NCBI GenBank assembly: GCA_964471865.1
Contig: CAYYHU010000011.1
Coordinates: 1 to 54,552, forward strand
Direction of reading: 5' to 3'
DNA length: 54,552 nucleotides
Source of the DNA: CAYMUC01 sp964471865
GTDB lineage: Bacteria > Actinomycetota > Acidimicrobiia > Acidimicrobiales > Ilumatobacteraceae
The translations under genes were made by a program, and so were the position numbers. The notes below the pieces were generated by a model that was not told the origin of the DNA, did not search any database, and saw only the letters and a list, made by a program, of their open reading frames with translations. This document shows positions 8,544 to 16,608 of the stretch, piece after piece (position 1 is the first letter of the stretch; each line of letters starts with the position of its first letter).

Positions 8544-9631
8544 GGGGATCCCGCCATCGCGTCGTCGATCGTGATGATCGCATCGGTACGGGCAGCAGGG
8601 GGAAGGGGAGATGCGGAGGTGATGATGACCTGGCCATCAGGGAGATGGTCCAAAAGCGCGGTAGCCCGGCTGGGATCGAGTTCTGACAGGACGTCATCGA
8701 GGATCAACAGCGGGGCGATACCTGTGCGCTCGGTGATGAGGCGGTGAGCGGCCAAACGCAGCGACAGTGCCAACGTCCGTTGTTCTCCCTGCGAGGCATG
8801 GGTTCGTGCCGGTAAGCCAGCGATGAAAAAATCGACATCGTCGCGATGAGGTCCCACCGTGGTGACCTGACGCCGAAGGTCGTCGTCTCGGGCCTTGGCC
8901 AGAGCATCGGCCAGGCCTCGCTGACGCCATAGCGGTTCGTATCGGGCATCGACGGCCACGCTGAATCCGGCGAGATCGCTGTACGCCTCGTTGACGTAGG
9001 GCGCCAGACGTGCGATCAGAACGGCACGAGCATGGCCCACTCGGTCCCCGACCTCAGCGAGTTTCGCATCCCACACGTCGAGTGTCAGTTCTGCGCTCTC
9101 GTCGAGCGCCGAACGCTGGCGAGCACCGACTTGTTTGAGGAATGTGTTCCGTTGTCGCACGATCCGCTCGAGTTCGAGCCGCAAGTGATCGTTCTTGATG
9201 GCGAGAGCGACCAAGGTGTCATCGAGAAATCGGCGCCGCTCAGAGGGGGATCCTTTGACGATGACGAGATCGTCAGGAGTGAAGACCGTGACTCGAATCA
9301 TGCCGAGCAGATCGCGGGTTCGAGGTAAGCGCTGACGATTCACCAACACCCGGTGGCGTCCCGTTCGAGAAAGTTCGATCTCGACCAAGAGATCTCGATC
9401 ACCTCCGACCACCTGGGCTCGCACGATGGCCGAGTCAGCCCCGACGCGCACCATGGCATCGGCTGATGGTGTCCGAAAACTCTCGAGTGTTGCCAGTAAC
9501 GCTAAAGACTCGACCAGATTCGTCTTTCCTCGTCCATTAGCCCCCATGACGGCTGTCGTACCGGGTGCGAAATCGAAGCTCGCGGCCTCGTAACTGCGCA
9601 CATCGACGAGTTCGACACGCTGGACGATCAT
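8540..9631 (-). CDS. recF: DNA replication/repair protein RecF
   Basis: A 363-residue RecF, an SMC-like ABC ATPase that with RecOR loads RecA at single-strand gaps. The Walker A motif GANGRGKT starts at about residue 29, the ABC signature is ASQGEQRTLALSLRLA, and Walker B with D-loop is LLILDDVLSELD. It lies 10 nt downstream of dnaN and overlaps the DUF721 gene by 4 bp, the standard dnaA-dnaN-recF-dciA-gyrB series. Confidence 0.97.
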   Translation of the reverse strand: MIVQRVELVDVRSYEAASFDFAPGTTAVMGANGRGKTNLVESLALLATLESFRTPSADAMVRVGADSAIVRAQVVGGDRDLLVEIELSRTGRHRVLVNRQRLPRTRDLLGMIRVTVFTPDDLVIVKGSPSERRRFLDDTLVALAIKNDHLRLELERIVRQRNTFLKQVGARQRSALDESAELTLDVWDAKLAEVGDRVGHARAVLIARLAPYVNEAYSDLAGFSVAVDARYEPLWRQRGLADALAKARDDDLRRQVTTVGPHRDDVDFFIAGLPARTHASQGEQRTLALSLRLAAHRLITERTGIAPLLILDDVLSELDPSRATALLDHLPDGQVIITSASPLPPAARTDAIITIDDAMAGSP

Positions 9632-9641
9632 CTCGGAGGGG

Positions 9642-10739
9642 TCATGTATGAGGAACTTTGACCGGCATCAGGAGATACAGATAATCCGGACTCCCGACAC
9701 CTCTGATGATGGCCGGCTTCTGGCCGTCGAGAAGTTCGATCGTGACTTCGTCGGTTCCCACGGCCTCAACGCCTTGAGCGAGATACTCGGGATTGAACGC
9801 CACCATCAATTCGTCGCCCTCGAGTTGGGCATCGACGACCTCGGTCGCATTTCCGAATTCACGATCGATCGTCGACAGGGTGACGCCGTCGCTGGACAGA
9901 TCAAGCCGCACCGGCGTTGCGTGCCGGGCGAAGATCTTCACTCGACGCAAAGCTTCGAGCAGGGTCTCGCGTCCCAAGGTGACCTTGATGGGGTGACTCG
10001 GAGGGATCAGCTGGCGGTAGTTCGGGAACTCCCCAGCGATCAGGCGCGTCGTCAGCGACATCGTTCCCAAATCGAAGGTGACCTCATTGTCACCCAAGCG
10101 CAAAGCGACGTCACCGGCACCGGTGAGCATCCGTTGGAGTTCGGCCAACGCCCGACTGGGGACGATCACGCGCTGCTCGAGACCGAGAACGTGATTTCCC
10201 GGAAGATCACGCACGGCGAGGCGGTACGAGTCCGTTGCGACGAGACGCAAGCCCTGTTCCTCGGCAGTTAAGAGCACTCCGGTCAGAATTTGGCGCAACT
10301 CATCCGTCGAGGCAGCCCTCACCACCTGGCGCAACGAATCGGCAAAGGCATCAACGGGCAGGGTCACACCTGCATCGTCGAGGACGTTCACCCGGGGATA
10401 GTCCTCAGCGCTGTAGGGCTTGAGCGTGAACTCCGATCGTCCACCCGAAATCGTGACCTCTTCAGGTCCTGCTTCCAGGGTGATCGCACCGCTGTTGAGG
10501 GACCGCACGATGTCGGCTGCGAGTTTCGCGGGAATGACTGTCGTGCCGTCGCTCTCCCCGCCCACGGTCACACTGAGGCGAATCGTGAGATCGAGATCCG
10601 AACCCGTGATGGTGAGCACGTCGCCAGTGAGACGCAGGTGGAGACCACCGAGCACAGGAAGAGACGAACGACCTGTCGTCGCTCGACCTGCGGTTGCCAG
10701 GGCCTCAGCCAGTACGTCTCGTTCACAGCGGAGCTTCAC
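9642..10739 (-). CDS. dnaN: DNA polymerase III sliding clamp (beta)
   Basis: A 365-residue beta clamp, which dimerises into a ring tethering polymerase III to DNA. Three repeated clamp domains are visible. Domain 1 starts MKLRCERDVLAEAL. The C-terminus ends in the conserved YLYLLMPVKV, which forms part of the peptide-binding pocket. The start is GTG 10739 with AAAGG upstream at a normal distance. The 5' gene neighbour is the oriC region, then dnaA. Confidence 0.98.
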   Translation of the reverse strand: MKLRCERDVLAEALATAGRATTGRSSLPVLGGLHLRLTGDVLTITGSDLDLTIRLSVTVGGESDGTTVIPAKLAADIVRSLNSGAITLEAGPEEVTISGGRSEFTLKPYSAEDYPRVNVLDDAGVTLPVDAFADSLRQVVRAASTDELRQILTGVLLTAEEQGLRLVATDSYRLAVRDLPGNHVLGLEQRVIVPSRALAELQRMLTGAGDVALRLGDNEVTFDLGTMSLTTRLIAGEFPNYRQLIPPSHPIKVTLGRETLLEALRRVKIFARHATPVRLDLSSDGVTLSTIDREFGNATEVVDAQLEGDELMVAFNPEYLAQGVEAVGTDEVTIELLDGQKPAIIRGVGSPDYLYLLMPVKVPHT

Positions 10740-10971
10740 AGGATCGCCTTTCTCGCGGGTGGTGAGAACAACCTAGTAGTGGCAATAAGTCCTGTGGATT
10801 GTGGACAACCAAGAAAACCTGCTGCTCACGGTGACTGCGCTCCCGCGCGCAGTTATCCACGGGTATCCCCAACGGAGCCCGGGGTCATCGGGTGCCGTGT
10901 GGACGACGGGTACAAGATCACAGGAAGAGCAGAGTTATCCACAGGAATTCCCCGATGTTGTCCGGTGGGGG
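10740..10971. other. oriC: oriC candidate: dnaA-dnaN intergenic with DnaA boxes
   Basis: The 232-bp gap holds a cluster of DnaA-box-like 9-mers in both orientations: TTATCCACA (10935-10943, perfect), TTATCCACG (10853-10861), and on the minus strand CAATCCACA (10793-10801), TTGTCCACA (10800-10808) and TCGTCCACA (10898-10906). Leading-strand gene orientation switches just beyond dnaA (minus to the left, plus from rpmH rightward). In actinobacteria the dnaA-dnaN gap is the known oriC. Confidence 0.85.
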
Positions 10972-12369
10972 TCATGCAGCGTTGAGTCGCTGGATGACAT
11001 CGGTGACTTGATCGAAGATCTGTTTACGTTCACTCATGAGGCGTTGGATCTTCTCGACAGCATGGATGACCGTGGTGTGATCGCGACCACCGAAGAGTCG
11101 GGCGATGGCGGGATAGCTGAGATCGGTGACATCTCGGAAGACGTACATGGCGATCTGGCGAGCTGTGACGAGTGGTCGCTGGCGACTCTTCCCACGGAGG
11201 GCATCGACGGAAAAGCCGAGCAGTGTTGCGACTTCGGAGAGGAGTTCTTCGTCGGTCCGTTGTTTGGGAACCGTGTCGCTCAAAAGATCAGACAACAATT
11301 GTTGGGCGATCGGAACCGTGAGCGACACCTGGTTCAAACTGGCGTAGGCCGTCACCCGGATGAGTGCCCCTTCGAGCTCTCTGATGTTCGATGTCAGGTG
11401 AGTGGCGATCAAGGTCAAGACATCAGCAGGGATGTTGGACCCGTCACGCTCGGACTTGTTGCGAAGAATGGCCAGGCGGGTCTCGAGATCAGGGGGTTGG
11501 ATATCGGTGATCAAGCCCCATTTGAAACGACCACGAAGCCGCTCCTCGAGAGTCGGGATCGCATCAGGCATCCGATCCGATGAGATCACGATCTGTTTGT
11601 TGGCTCCATGCAGGGAGTTGAACGTGTGAAAGAACTCCTCTTGCAGGCCTTCTTTCCCCTCCATGAACTGGATGTCATCGATCAAAAGAACATCGACGTC
11701 TCGATAGCGGCGCTTGAAGGCTGCCGTGGTGTTCGACCGGATTGCGTCGACGTATTCGTTCAGGAACGCCTCGGTGGAGACATATCGGACCACGTCATGG
11801 TGGTAGTTCTGCTGAACGTAATGGCCGATGGCGTGGAGGAGATGTGTCTTTCCCAGACCAGCGGAGCCGTAGATGAACAGCGGGTTGTAGGACCGTGCAG
11901 GGGTCTCGGCGACTCGAAGCGCGGCCGCCAGAGCGAATTGGTTGGAGGCGCCCTTCACGAATGTCTCGAAGGTGTACCGAGGGTTGAGACCGCCGGCGGT
12001 CGGCTCGAGATCACCGCTGCCTGATCGACCCGTGGCCCGGGGTGTCGACGGGGTGGGATTATCCGGGTCGAACAAGGTCTCAGGTGACGTGTCTGTGTCG
12101 AGGGCGTCAGGTACTGACGGTGCGACCTCGATGGGCAGAGATGCCTGGACGACGTCGATCTCTGCCAGACAATCCAAGACGATGGGCAGGTATCGGGTCA
12201 GGATTCGCTCTCGCACGTGAGCATTGGGTACCCGCAAGGCGAGGACACCGTCGTCGACGTCGAAGGGTTCGACATCCTGGAACGTCGACAACCACACGCC
12301 CTCTGAGATCTGCGCACGAAGCACAGGAACTGCGCTTGTCCACACATCCTCAGACCAAGTCACCTGCAT
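10972..12369 (-). CDS. dnaA: Chromosomal replication initiator DnaA
   Basis: A 465-residue DnaA. Domain I (residues 1-75, WSTF) recruits partners, and domain II (about 80-130) is a variable linker. Domain III is the AAA+ core, with Walker A GSAGLGKTHLL and Walker B VLLIDDIQFM. Domain IV binds DnaA boxes through the signature GGRDHTTVIHA near the end. The start is ATG 12369. DnaA-box-like sites lie directly upstream, consistent with autoregulation. Confidence 0.98.
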   Translation of the reverse strand: MQVTWSEDVWTSAVPVLRAQISEGVWLSTFQDVEPFDVDDGVLALRVPNAHVRERILTRYLPIVLDCLAEIDVVQASLPIEVAPSVPDALDTDTSPETLFDPDNPTPSTPRATGRSGSGDLEPTAGGLNPRYTFETFVKGASNQFALAAALRVAETPARSYNPLFIYGSAGLGKTHLLHAIGHYVQQNYHHDVVRYVSTEAFLNEYVDAIRSNTTAAFKRRYRDVDVLLIDDIQFMEGKEGLQEEFFHTFNSLHGANKQIVISSDRMPDAIPTLEERLRGRFKWGLITDIQPPDLETRLAILRNKSERDGSNIPADVLTLIATHLTSNIRELEGALIRVTAYASLNQVSLTVPIAQQLLSDLLSDTVPKQRTDEELLSEVATLLGFSVDALRGKSRQRPLVTARQIAMYVFRDVTDLSYPAIARLFGGRDHTTVIHAVEKIQRLMSERKQIFDQVTDVIQRLNAA

Positions 12370-12390
12370 CTTCTCCGTCGTCTCGCGTTT

Positions 12391-12423
12391 TCATCCACAG
12401 TTCTGTCCACACTCTGTGGAGAA
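12391..12423. promoter_or_regulatory. DnaA-box-like cluster upstream of dnaA
   Basis: Three near-consensus boxes lie in 33 bp: TCATCCACA (12391-12399), CTGTCCACA (12403-12411) and minus-strand TTCTCCACA (12415-12423). They sit in the dnaA 5' region, so DnaA may repress its own gene or this may be a second part of the origin. Further upstream a minus-strand TAGCGT near 12470 could be a -10. Confidence 0.55.
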
Positions 12424-12547
12424 GGTTTGGGGTCATCGCCATCAGGCCCCGCTGGATTGACGACGCTAGCAGGTGTGATCCGGGGGTCGTAGGGCGAGGG
12501 TCGGGTAGGGCCAGTTGCTGGGGAAAACTGACCAGTTGGCCAAGAAG

Positions 12548-12576
12548 TTGCCGGTCAGGGGCCTCGACCGTAGAGT
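12548..12576 (+). promoter_or_regulatory. Promoter of rpmH operon
   Basis: TTGCCG (12548-12553) and TAGAGT (12571-12576) are separated by exactly 17 nt, upstream of rpmH with a leader of about 85 nt. This is the best -35/-10 pair seen in the window. Confidence 0.6.
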
Positions 12577-12668
12577 TGGCAGACGTTCAGGGTGAGGCCA
12601 GCACTGTTGCGTTCGGTTCGGAGACCCTGTGAGTTCGAACGTGTGGCGTCAAAGCCACGGAGGTCGTC

Positions 12669-12803
12669 ATGAAGCGTACATTTCAGCCGAACAACCGTCG
12701 CCGCTCGCGCAAGCACGGGTTTCGCCATCGGATGAGCACACGAGCTGGTCGTGCGATTCTCAAGTCGCGGCGGGCCAAGGGTCGTCATCGCCTCTCGGCG
12801 TGA
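12669..12803 (+). CDS. rpmH: Ribosomal protein L34
   Basis: A 44-residue highly basic protein, MKRTFQPNNRRRSRKHGF..., the invariant L34 sequence, ending in KGRHRLSA. The ATG is preceded by GGAGG (12659-12663) at 5 nt. L34 is a structural protein of the large subunit. Its TGA overlaps the GTG of rnpA. This is the first gene of the rightward leading-strand cluster next to dnaA. Confidence 0.98.
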   Translation: MKRTFQPNNRRRSRKHGFRHRMSTRAGRAILKSRRAKGRHRLSA

Positions 12804-13126
12804 CCGAGCGACTCCGTAGCCGGTCCGAGTTCGCTCGGTTGCGTACCCAGGGACGTCGGTGGCGTAGCGGGTGGCTGTGGTGTTCGGTGATGCGTGACCA
12901 CGATGTCGATGGGACTCGGGTGGGCTACGTCATCGGGCGCCAATGTGGCTCGGCAGTGTGCCGCAACCGAACTCGCCGGCGGTTACGCCATTTGGTGCGA
13001 GATGCACACGGTCGTCTAGGACCTGGCTCGATCGTGTTCGGAGTGAACTCGCCGGGGTGCGATGCGCCGTTCGCCGAACTCAGACAGCATTTCGATCGCT
13101 TGCTCGAGCGGGTCGAGGCCAGTTGA
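12800..13126 (+). CDS. rnpA: Ribonuclease P protein component
   Basis: A 108-residue basic protein that aids the RNase P RNA in maturing tRNA 5' ends. It has the RNR signature (RNRTRRRLRHLVRDA) at about residues 55-69 and an early R..EF..L motif. GTG 12800 overlaps the rpmH stop as GTGA. The same frame stays open upstream through rpmH, but that part is not coding. Confidence 0.95.
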   Translation: MTERLRSRSEFARLRTQGRRWRSGWLWCSVMRDHDVDGTRVGYVIGRQCGSAVCRNRTRRRLRHLVRDAHGRLGPGSIVFGVNSPGCDAPFAELRQHFDRLLERVEAS

Positions 13127-13131
13127 GTGTG

Positions 13132-13377
13132 ATGATTCGCCGAGGCATTCTCCGGGCCATCGAGTGGTACCAAGTGGCTCGCGAAGGTCGTCCCTCTCCT
13201 TGTCGGTTCACACCTTCGTGTTCGGAGTACTGTCGAGAAGCCGTTGAAATTCACGGTGCCCGTCGAGGTGTGTGGCTCGGTATGAGACGATTGTTGCGGT
13301 GTAGACCGTTTGGGCCCAGTGGATTCGATCCAGTCCCCGAGGCGTCTTCGCCCCCTATTCCCTCTGCGAGGATGTGA
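13132..13377 (+). CDS. yidD: Membrane protein insertion efficiency factor YidD
   Basis: An 81-residue protein with the YidD core CRFTPSCSEYCREAVEIHG followed by RLLRCRPFGPSGFDPVP. YidD is a small peripheral membrane factor that supports YidC-mediated insertion. The start could be ATG 13132, GTG 13129 or TTG 13123 overlapping the rnpA stop. It lies 3 nt before yidC. Confidence 0.93.
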   Translation: MIRRGILRAIEWYQVAREGRPSPCRFTPSCSEYCREAVEIHGARRGVWLGMRRLLRCRPFGPSGFDPVPEASSPPIPSARM

Positions 13378-13380
13378 CCC

Positions 13381-14367
13381 GTGTTTCAAGCCGCTGCATG
13401 GTTACTCAGTCTCTTTTACGATCTCGTCGATAGCTACGCAGTAGCCATCGGGATGATCGCAGTGGCGGTCATGATTCTGCTCACTCCCCTGACGCTCAAG
13501 AGCACCAAGGGGATGCTCGAGATGCAGAGGCTTCAGCCCGAGATGCGTCGCCTCCAACAGGAGCATCGAGGGGATCGGCAACGTCTCAACGAAGAGATGA
13601 TGAAGCTGTACAGCGAGCACAAGGTCAACCCGCTCGCCTCGTGTCTGCCGCTCTTGGCACAGATGCCGGTCTTCATCATCATGTTCCGGGTCATCAACAA
13701 GTTGACCGAAACCGGACCGGACGGGACCTTTACCCCCTCCTACCTGGATGAATCCTCGAACCTTTACAAGGATCTCTCGTCATCGCGCGAGATGCTCTCC
13801 TTTGGCCTGGACCTGGCTCAGAGGCCGGCGGAAGCTCTTGGGGACGACTTTGTCAGGGGATTGCCGTACGTGGGCTTGGTCCTCCTGCTCGGTGGCTTGT
13901 ACTTCGTCCAGCAGCGAATGGTGGCATCTCGAACGACAAGTCCGACTATGTCGCCGACTCAGCAGAAGATCATGCAGTACCTGCCGGTGGCCTTTGCGGT
14001 GTTTCAGTTGTTCTTTCCCACGGGTCTCGTCGTGTATTACATCGTGCAAGCCGTGGTGCGAATCGGCCAGCAGGCATACATCACGCGACGGTTCTACGGC
14101 GGGGAGCATTCGATTGGCCGCCAGGCGCAAGAGGCCAGTCAACGAGCCAGAGACATGGCGAAATCCGACAAGGAGTCAGGTGGGCAGGCGCCTCGGGTGA
14201 AGAAAGAGGCCAAGCCGGCTCCGGCACGGCGGCCTAACCCGAAGGCTCCGGAGGGGTCGCGTCGGACGACACCGCCCAAGGGCCGGGCTACTCCCCCGAG
14301 CAAACGGCAGGGTTCCTCTGCGGGTCGGCATCCCAAGCCGAACAGGACCAAGCCGCCGAAATCTTGA
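13381..14367 (+). CDS. yidC: Membrane protein insertase YidC/Oxa1
   Basis: A 328-residue YidC of the short Gram-positive type, without the large periplasmic domain of proteobacteria. TM helix near residues 18-38, then a charged hairpin (KSTKGMLEMQRLQPEMRRLQQ...), SCLPLLAQMPVFIIMFRVI, two further helices (PYVGLVLLLGGLYFV, LPVAFAVFQLFFPTGLVVYYI) and a Lys/Arg/Pro-rich cytosolic tail (260-328) that can contact the ribosome. The start is GTG 13381. No lipoprotein cysteine is seen at the N-terminus. Confidence 0.96.
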   Translation: MFQAAAWLLSLFYDLVDSYAVAIGMIAVAVMILLTPLTLKSTKGMLEMQRLQPEMRRLQQEHRGDRQRLNEEMMKLYSEHKVNPLASCLPLLAQMPVFIIMFRVINKLTETGPDGTFTPSYLDESSNLYKDLSSSREMLSFGLDLAQRPAEALGDDFVRGLPYVGLVLLLGGLYFVQQRMVASRTTSPTMSPTQQKIMQYLPVAFAVFQLFFPTGLVVYYIVQAVVRIGQQAYITRRFYGGEHSIGRQAQEASQRARDMAKSDKESGGQAPRVKKEAKPAPARRPNPKAPEGSRRTTPPKGRATPPSKRQGSSAGRHPKPNRTKPPKS

Positions 14368-14410
14368 ACGACGTCCTCGTGGACGCAAGCAATGAGATGT
14401 GAGGACACCC

Positions 14411-15409
14411 ATGGAATGGGTAGAGACAGTTGGAATCACGGTAGAGGAAGCGCGAGACGCGGCCCTCGATCTCTTGGGAGTCGCGGAGGACGAGGCTGAG
14501 TTCGAGGTACTTGAAGAGCCCAAGCCGGGCCTCTTTGGGCGTACCCGAGGATCGGCTCGCGTCCGGGCGCGGGTCCGTCCGACGCAACCTCGTCCTAAGG
14601 TGGATCGCAGGGGTCGTAGACCGCGTCCGACTGCAGCATCGGATAATGGTGAAGATAGTTCCTCGGATCTAGTTGCGGTCGAGGAAACCCCTGATCAGGA
14701 TGCTCTCGAGATGAGCCCAGGCCGAGTGCGCCGGCGGGGTGGCGGTCGGCGAGCCGGCACCGCCCGTGTGGTGAGCTCGGTTGAGGACACCGCTGGAGAA
14801 CGAATCATCGAGAGCAACAAACGAGAGCGCGGCCAGACCCATTCGGCAACCGCTCGTTCAGGCGGAGACAGCGTTGGCGAAACGGGTGTCGATCAGAGGA
14901 CCAGAAGTGAGGCAACGATGGATAATAGTAGCCAGGAGCAGGATCGTGTTCCGGTGCAGACAGTGGCTGATGCAGCCACGGATTTCCTGGCCGGCCTCGT
15001 GGAGGCTTTGGGAATGCAGGGCGAGGTCACATCGCGGATCGAGGGCGATGAGATCGATCTGAATATCTCTGGCGACCAGCTAGGGCTGCTGGTGGGTCCC
15101 CGGGGTTCGACGTTGGTTGCACTACAGGAACTGACCCGCTTGGCGAGTCAGCGGCGGCTTGGTGACCAAGACACGCGCCTTCGTGTCGATGTGGCTGGCT
15201 ATCGGGAACGTCGACGCGAGGCGCTTAGTGCGTTTGCTCTCAAGATGGCCGATGAAGTCGTGGCCTCGGGAGTCGCGCGGGTGCTCGAGCCGATGAGTTC
15301 ACCGGATCGGAAGGTCGTGCACGACACATTGAACGAGCGTGATGACGTGTCGACCCGCTCGGAAGGTGATGACCCGTTCCGCCGAGTGGTGATCAGTCCC
15401 GTCGAGTGA
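14411..15409 (+). CDS. jag: Jag/KhpB RNA-binding protein
   Basis: A 332-residue protein with three parts. The Jag_N domain (residues 1-50) begins MEWVETVGITVEEARD and has PKPGLFGR. An acidic/basic linker follows (about 50-175). The C-terminal KH domain (LLVGPRGSTLVALQ) is followed by R3H (YRERRREALSAFALKMADEV...DPFRRVVISP). KhpB-type proteins bind RNA and influence cell elongation and division in Gram-positives. ATG 14411 has GAGGA 5 nt upstream, while the ATG at 14399 lacks one. The linker is unusually long. Confidence 0.93.
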   Translation: MEWVETVGITVEEARDAALDLLGVAEDEAEFEVLEEPKPGLFGRTRGSARVRARVRPTQPRPKVDRRGRRPRPTAASDNGEDSSSDLVAVEETPDQDALEMSPGRVRRRGGGRRAGTARVVSSVEDTAGERIIESNKRERGQTHSATARSGGDSVGETGVDQRTRSEATMDNSSQEQDRVPVQTVADAATDFLAGLVEALGMQGEVTSRIEGDEIDLNISGDQLGLLVGPRGSTLVALQELTRLASQRRLGDQDTRLRVDVAGYRERRREALSAFALKMADEVVASGVARVLEPMSSPDRKVVHDTLNERDDVSTRSEGDDPFRRVVISPVE

Positions 15410-15431
15410 CGGCCGCTCGCGAGGTGAGCGC

Positions 15432-16010
15432 ATGAGTTCTGAGAGCTCGCCCTCGCGTCTCGAGCAGGTACTCGATCGGGCTCAAATGCTCGGCTCCTTG
15501 GGCAGCGGGTCGCTGGCAGCCATCATTGAGCATTCACGTCAATTCCTGACAGCACTTCCAGCTGATACTGAGCGGGTTGTAGATCTCGGCTCAGGTGGTG
15601 GTGTCCCGGGGCTCGTCATTGCGGTGGAGCGTCCTGAGCTTCGTCTTGTTCTCGTGGAGAGGCGAGGAACCCGTGCTGATGAGCTTCGTCGGTCGGTAGC
15701 AGCGCTGGGAGTGGGTTCTCGAGTAGAGGTCTGGGCGGAGAGCGCCGAACGCTTGGTGAGCGTGGTGGAGCGGCGTGGGAAGTACTTCGATGTGGCGACA
15801 AGTCGGGGCTTTGGACCACCGGGACACACTCTTCACATGGGAGCAAGTCTCGTGCGGCCCGGGGGACGCATCGTCGTCAGTGAGCCGCCGGCTCCTGATC
15901 CGGCGAGGTGGTTGGACGCCGAACTGGCACGTTGTGGCGTTGAGCGTTGTCCCATCGTCGATGTGAACCTTGCGGTCTTTGTCAAGCGGGCGTCTGGCGG
16001 TTCGGCTTAA
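15432..16010 (+). CDS. rsmG: 16S rRNA (guanine527-N7)-methyltransferase RsmG
   Basis: A 192-residue class I SAM methyltransferase. Motif I is VVDLGSGGGVPGLVIA (48-63), with acidic end of strand 2 in LVLVERR and the RsmG features ATSRGFGPP. It methylates G527 in 16S rRNA, and loss gives low-level streptomycin resistance in other bacteria. It ends in TTAA, shared with the stop of the convergent LAGLIDADG-like gene. Confidence 0.95.
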   Translation: MSSESSPSRLEQVLDRAQMLGSLGSGSLAAIIEHSRQFLTALPADTERVVDLGSGGGVPGLVIAVERPELRLVLVERRGTRADELRRSVAALGVGSRVEVWAESAERLVSVVERRGKYFDVATSRGFGPPGHTLHMGASLVRPGGRIVVSEPPAPDPARWLDAELARCGVERCPIVDVNLAVFVKRASGGSA

Positions 16011-16357
16011 GGCGATCCTGGGTCGGCAAGCCCGATGCCGTAGGTGGAACACATGGCGTCGAATCTCTCAGCAATGGGTCCGTCGAGAAGATCCCGGTGC
16101 CGTGAGATAAGGGGTGCCAGTTCCTCGCGCAGGACCGCTCCGCGAACCATCCACTGAAAGTACGAACGACCTCCATGGTTGTATGGCCCGTAGAGGCGCG
16201 AGCCGGGAATGGCCGTCTCGAGCCAGCGGAAGAGGCCCTCGCGTCGCGAGTGCATGCGGAGGGTGATGTGTGGTTGACGTCCGTCTCCGCCAAAGTGGCC
16301 TTCGCCGCTGAGAATCCCCAGGAGAAAGCCGATCTCTCGAGGGCTGATATCGATCAT
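16007..16357 (-). CDS. Small protein with a single LAGLIDADG-like motif
   Basis: A 116-residue protein. Residues 7-20 (REIGFLLGILSGEGHFGG) match the GxLxGxxxGEGxF form of the LAGLIDADG motif, followed by ITLRMHSRREGLFRWLETAIPGSRLYGPY, which resembles the beta-hairpin saddle and helix of that fold. Only one motif is present, so it would act as a homodimer if active. ATG 16357 is chosen because CAGACT lies 6 nt upstream (leaderless pattern); an upstream ATG at 16414 lies inside a parS-like repeat. It sits between rsmG and parA, opposite to both. It may be a domesticated homing-endonuclease-derived DNA-binding protein; activity is unknown. Confidence 0.6.
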   Translation of the reverse strand: MIDISPREIGFLLGILSGEGHFGGDGRQPHITLRMHSRREGLFRWLETAIPGSRLYGPYNHGGRSYFQWMVRGAVLREELAPLISRHRDLLDGPIAERFDAMCSTYGIGLADPGSP

Positions 16358-16363
16358 GCTCGA

Positions 16364-16369
16364 AGTCTG
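16364..16369 (-). promoter_or_regulatory. -10 element for the LAGLIDADG-like gene
   Basis: CAGACT on the minus strand with 6 nt to ATG 16357; it decides the start in favour of 16357. Confidence 0.4.
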
Positions 16370-16400
16370 GCAGATGGACGGGGAAACGACGCTCCTTCCC

Positions 16401-16428
16401 TGTTTCACCGTCATGTTTCCCGTGAAAC
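16401..16428. repeat. parS-like repeat, copy 1
   Basis: A 28-bp element identical to 16501-16528. It contains TGTTTCAC, then CGTCA, then TGTTTCCCGTGAAAC. The last part is the parS consensus TGTTTCACGTGAAACA with A changed to C at the centre and a different final base. The exact halves GTTTCAC and GTGAAAC are also present, 13 nt apart. Position beside parAB supports a ParB site. Confidence 0.7.
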
Positions 16429-16500
16429 TCTTCGCGTGGAGAGCGAGTCGAGTTGCCGTACCAGACGGGCGCCCAGCCGAGTGGATCGGAGGCCTCGGTG

Positions 16501-16528
16501 TGTTTCACCGTCATGTTTCCCGTGAAAC
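16501..16528. repeat. parS-like repeat, copy 2
   Basis: Identical over 28 bp to the copy at 16401-16428 and starting exactly 100 bp later. It carries the same central A-to-C change relative to canonical parS. It lies 33 bp before the putative -10 of the parA transcript, so ParB bound here could also influence parAB expression. Confidence 0.7.
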
Positions 16529-16560
16529 GTGGTATCCCGGAAGGACTCTCGTGTCCTCGG

Positions 16561-16566
16561 TAGACT
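16561..16566 (+). promoter_or_regulatory. -10 element of the parAB transcript
   Basis: TAGACT followed by 6 nt and then GTG 16573 of a short open frame. No strong -35 is seen. Confidence 0.5.
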
Positions 16567-16572
16567 CCTGCC

Positions 16573-16608
16573 GTGATGGAACGCATGGACGGTAGCGCCA
16601 ATGAGTGA
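16573..16608 (+). CDS. Putative leaderless 11-residue leader peptide upstream of parA
   Basis: GTG ATG GAA CGC ATG GAC ... GAG TGA encodes MMERMDGSANE. It starts 6 nt after TAGACT, the spacing seen for leaderless genes in this window. Its TGA lies 3 nt past the parA ATG, so the two frames overlap by 8 nt (16601-16608). parA itself has no Shine-Dalgarno, so termination of this peptide could feed ribosomes to parA. Purely sequence-based and unproven. Confidence 0.45.
   Translation: MMERMDGSANE

Noticed and set aside
12629..12799. Upstream extension of rnpA
   Set aside because: It overlaps rpmH in another frame; GTG 12800 overlapping the rpmH stop fits RnpA length.
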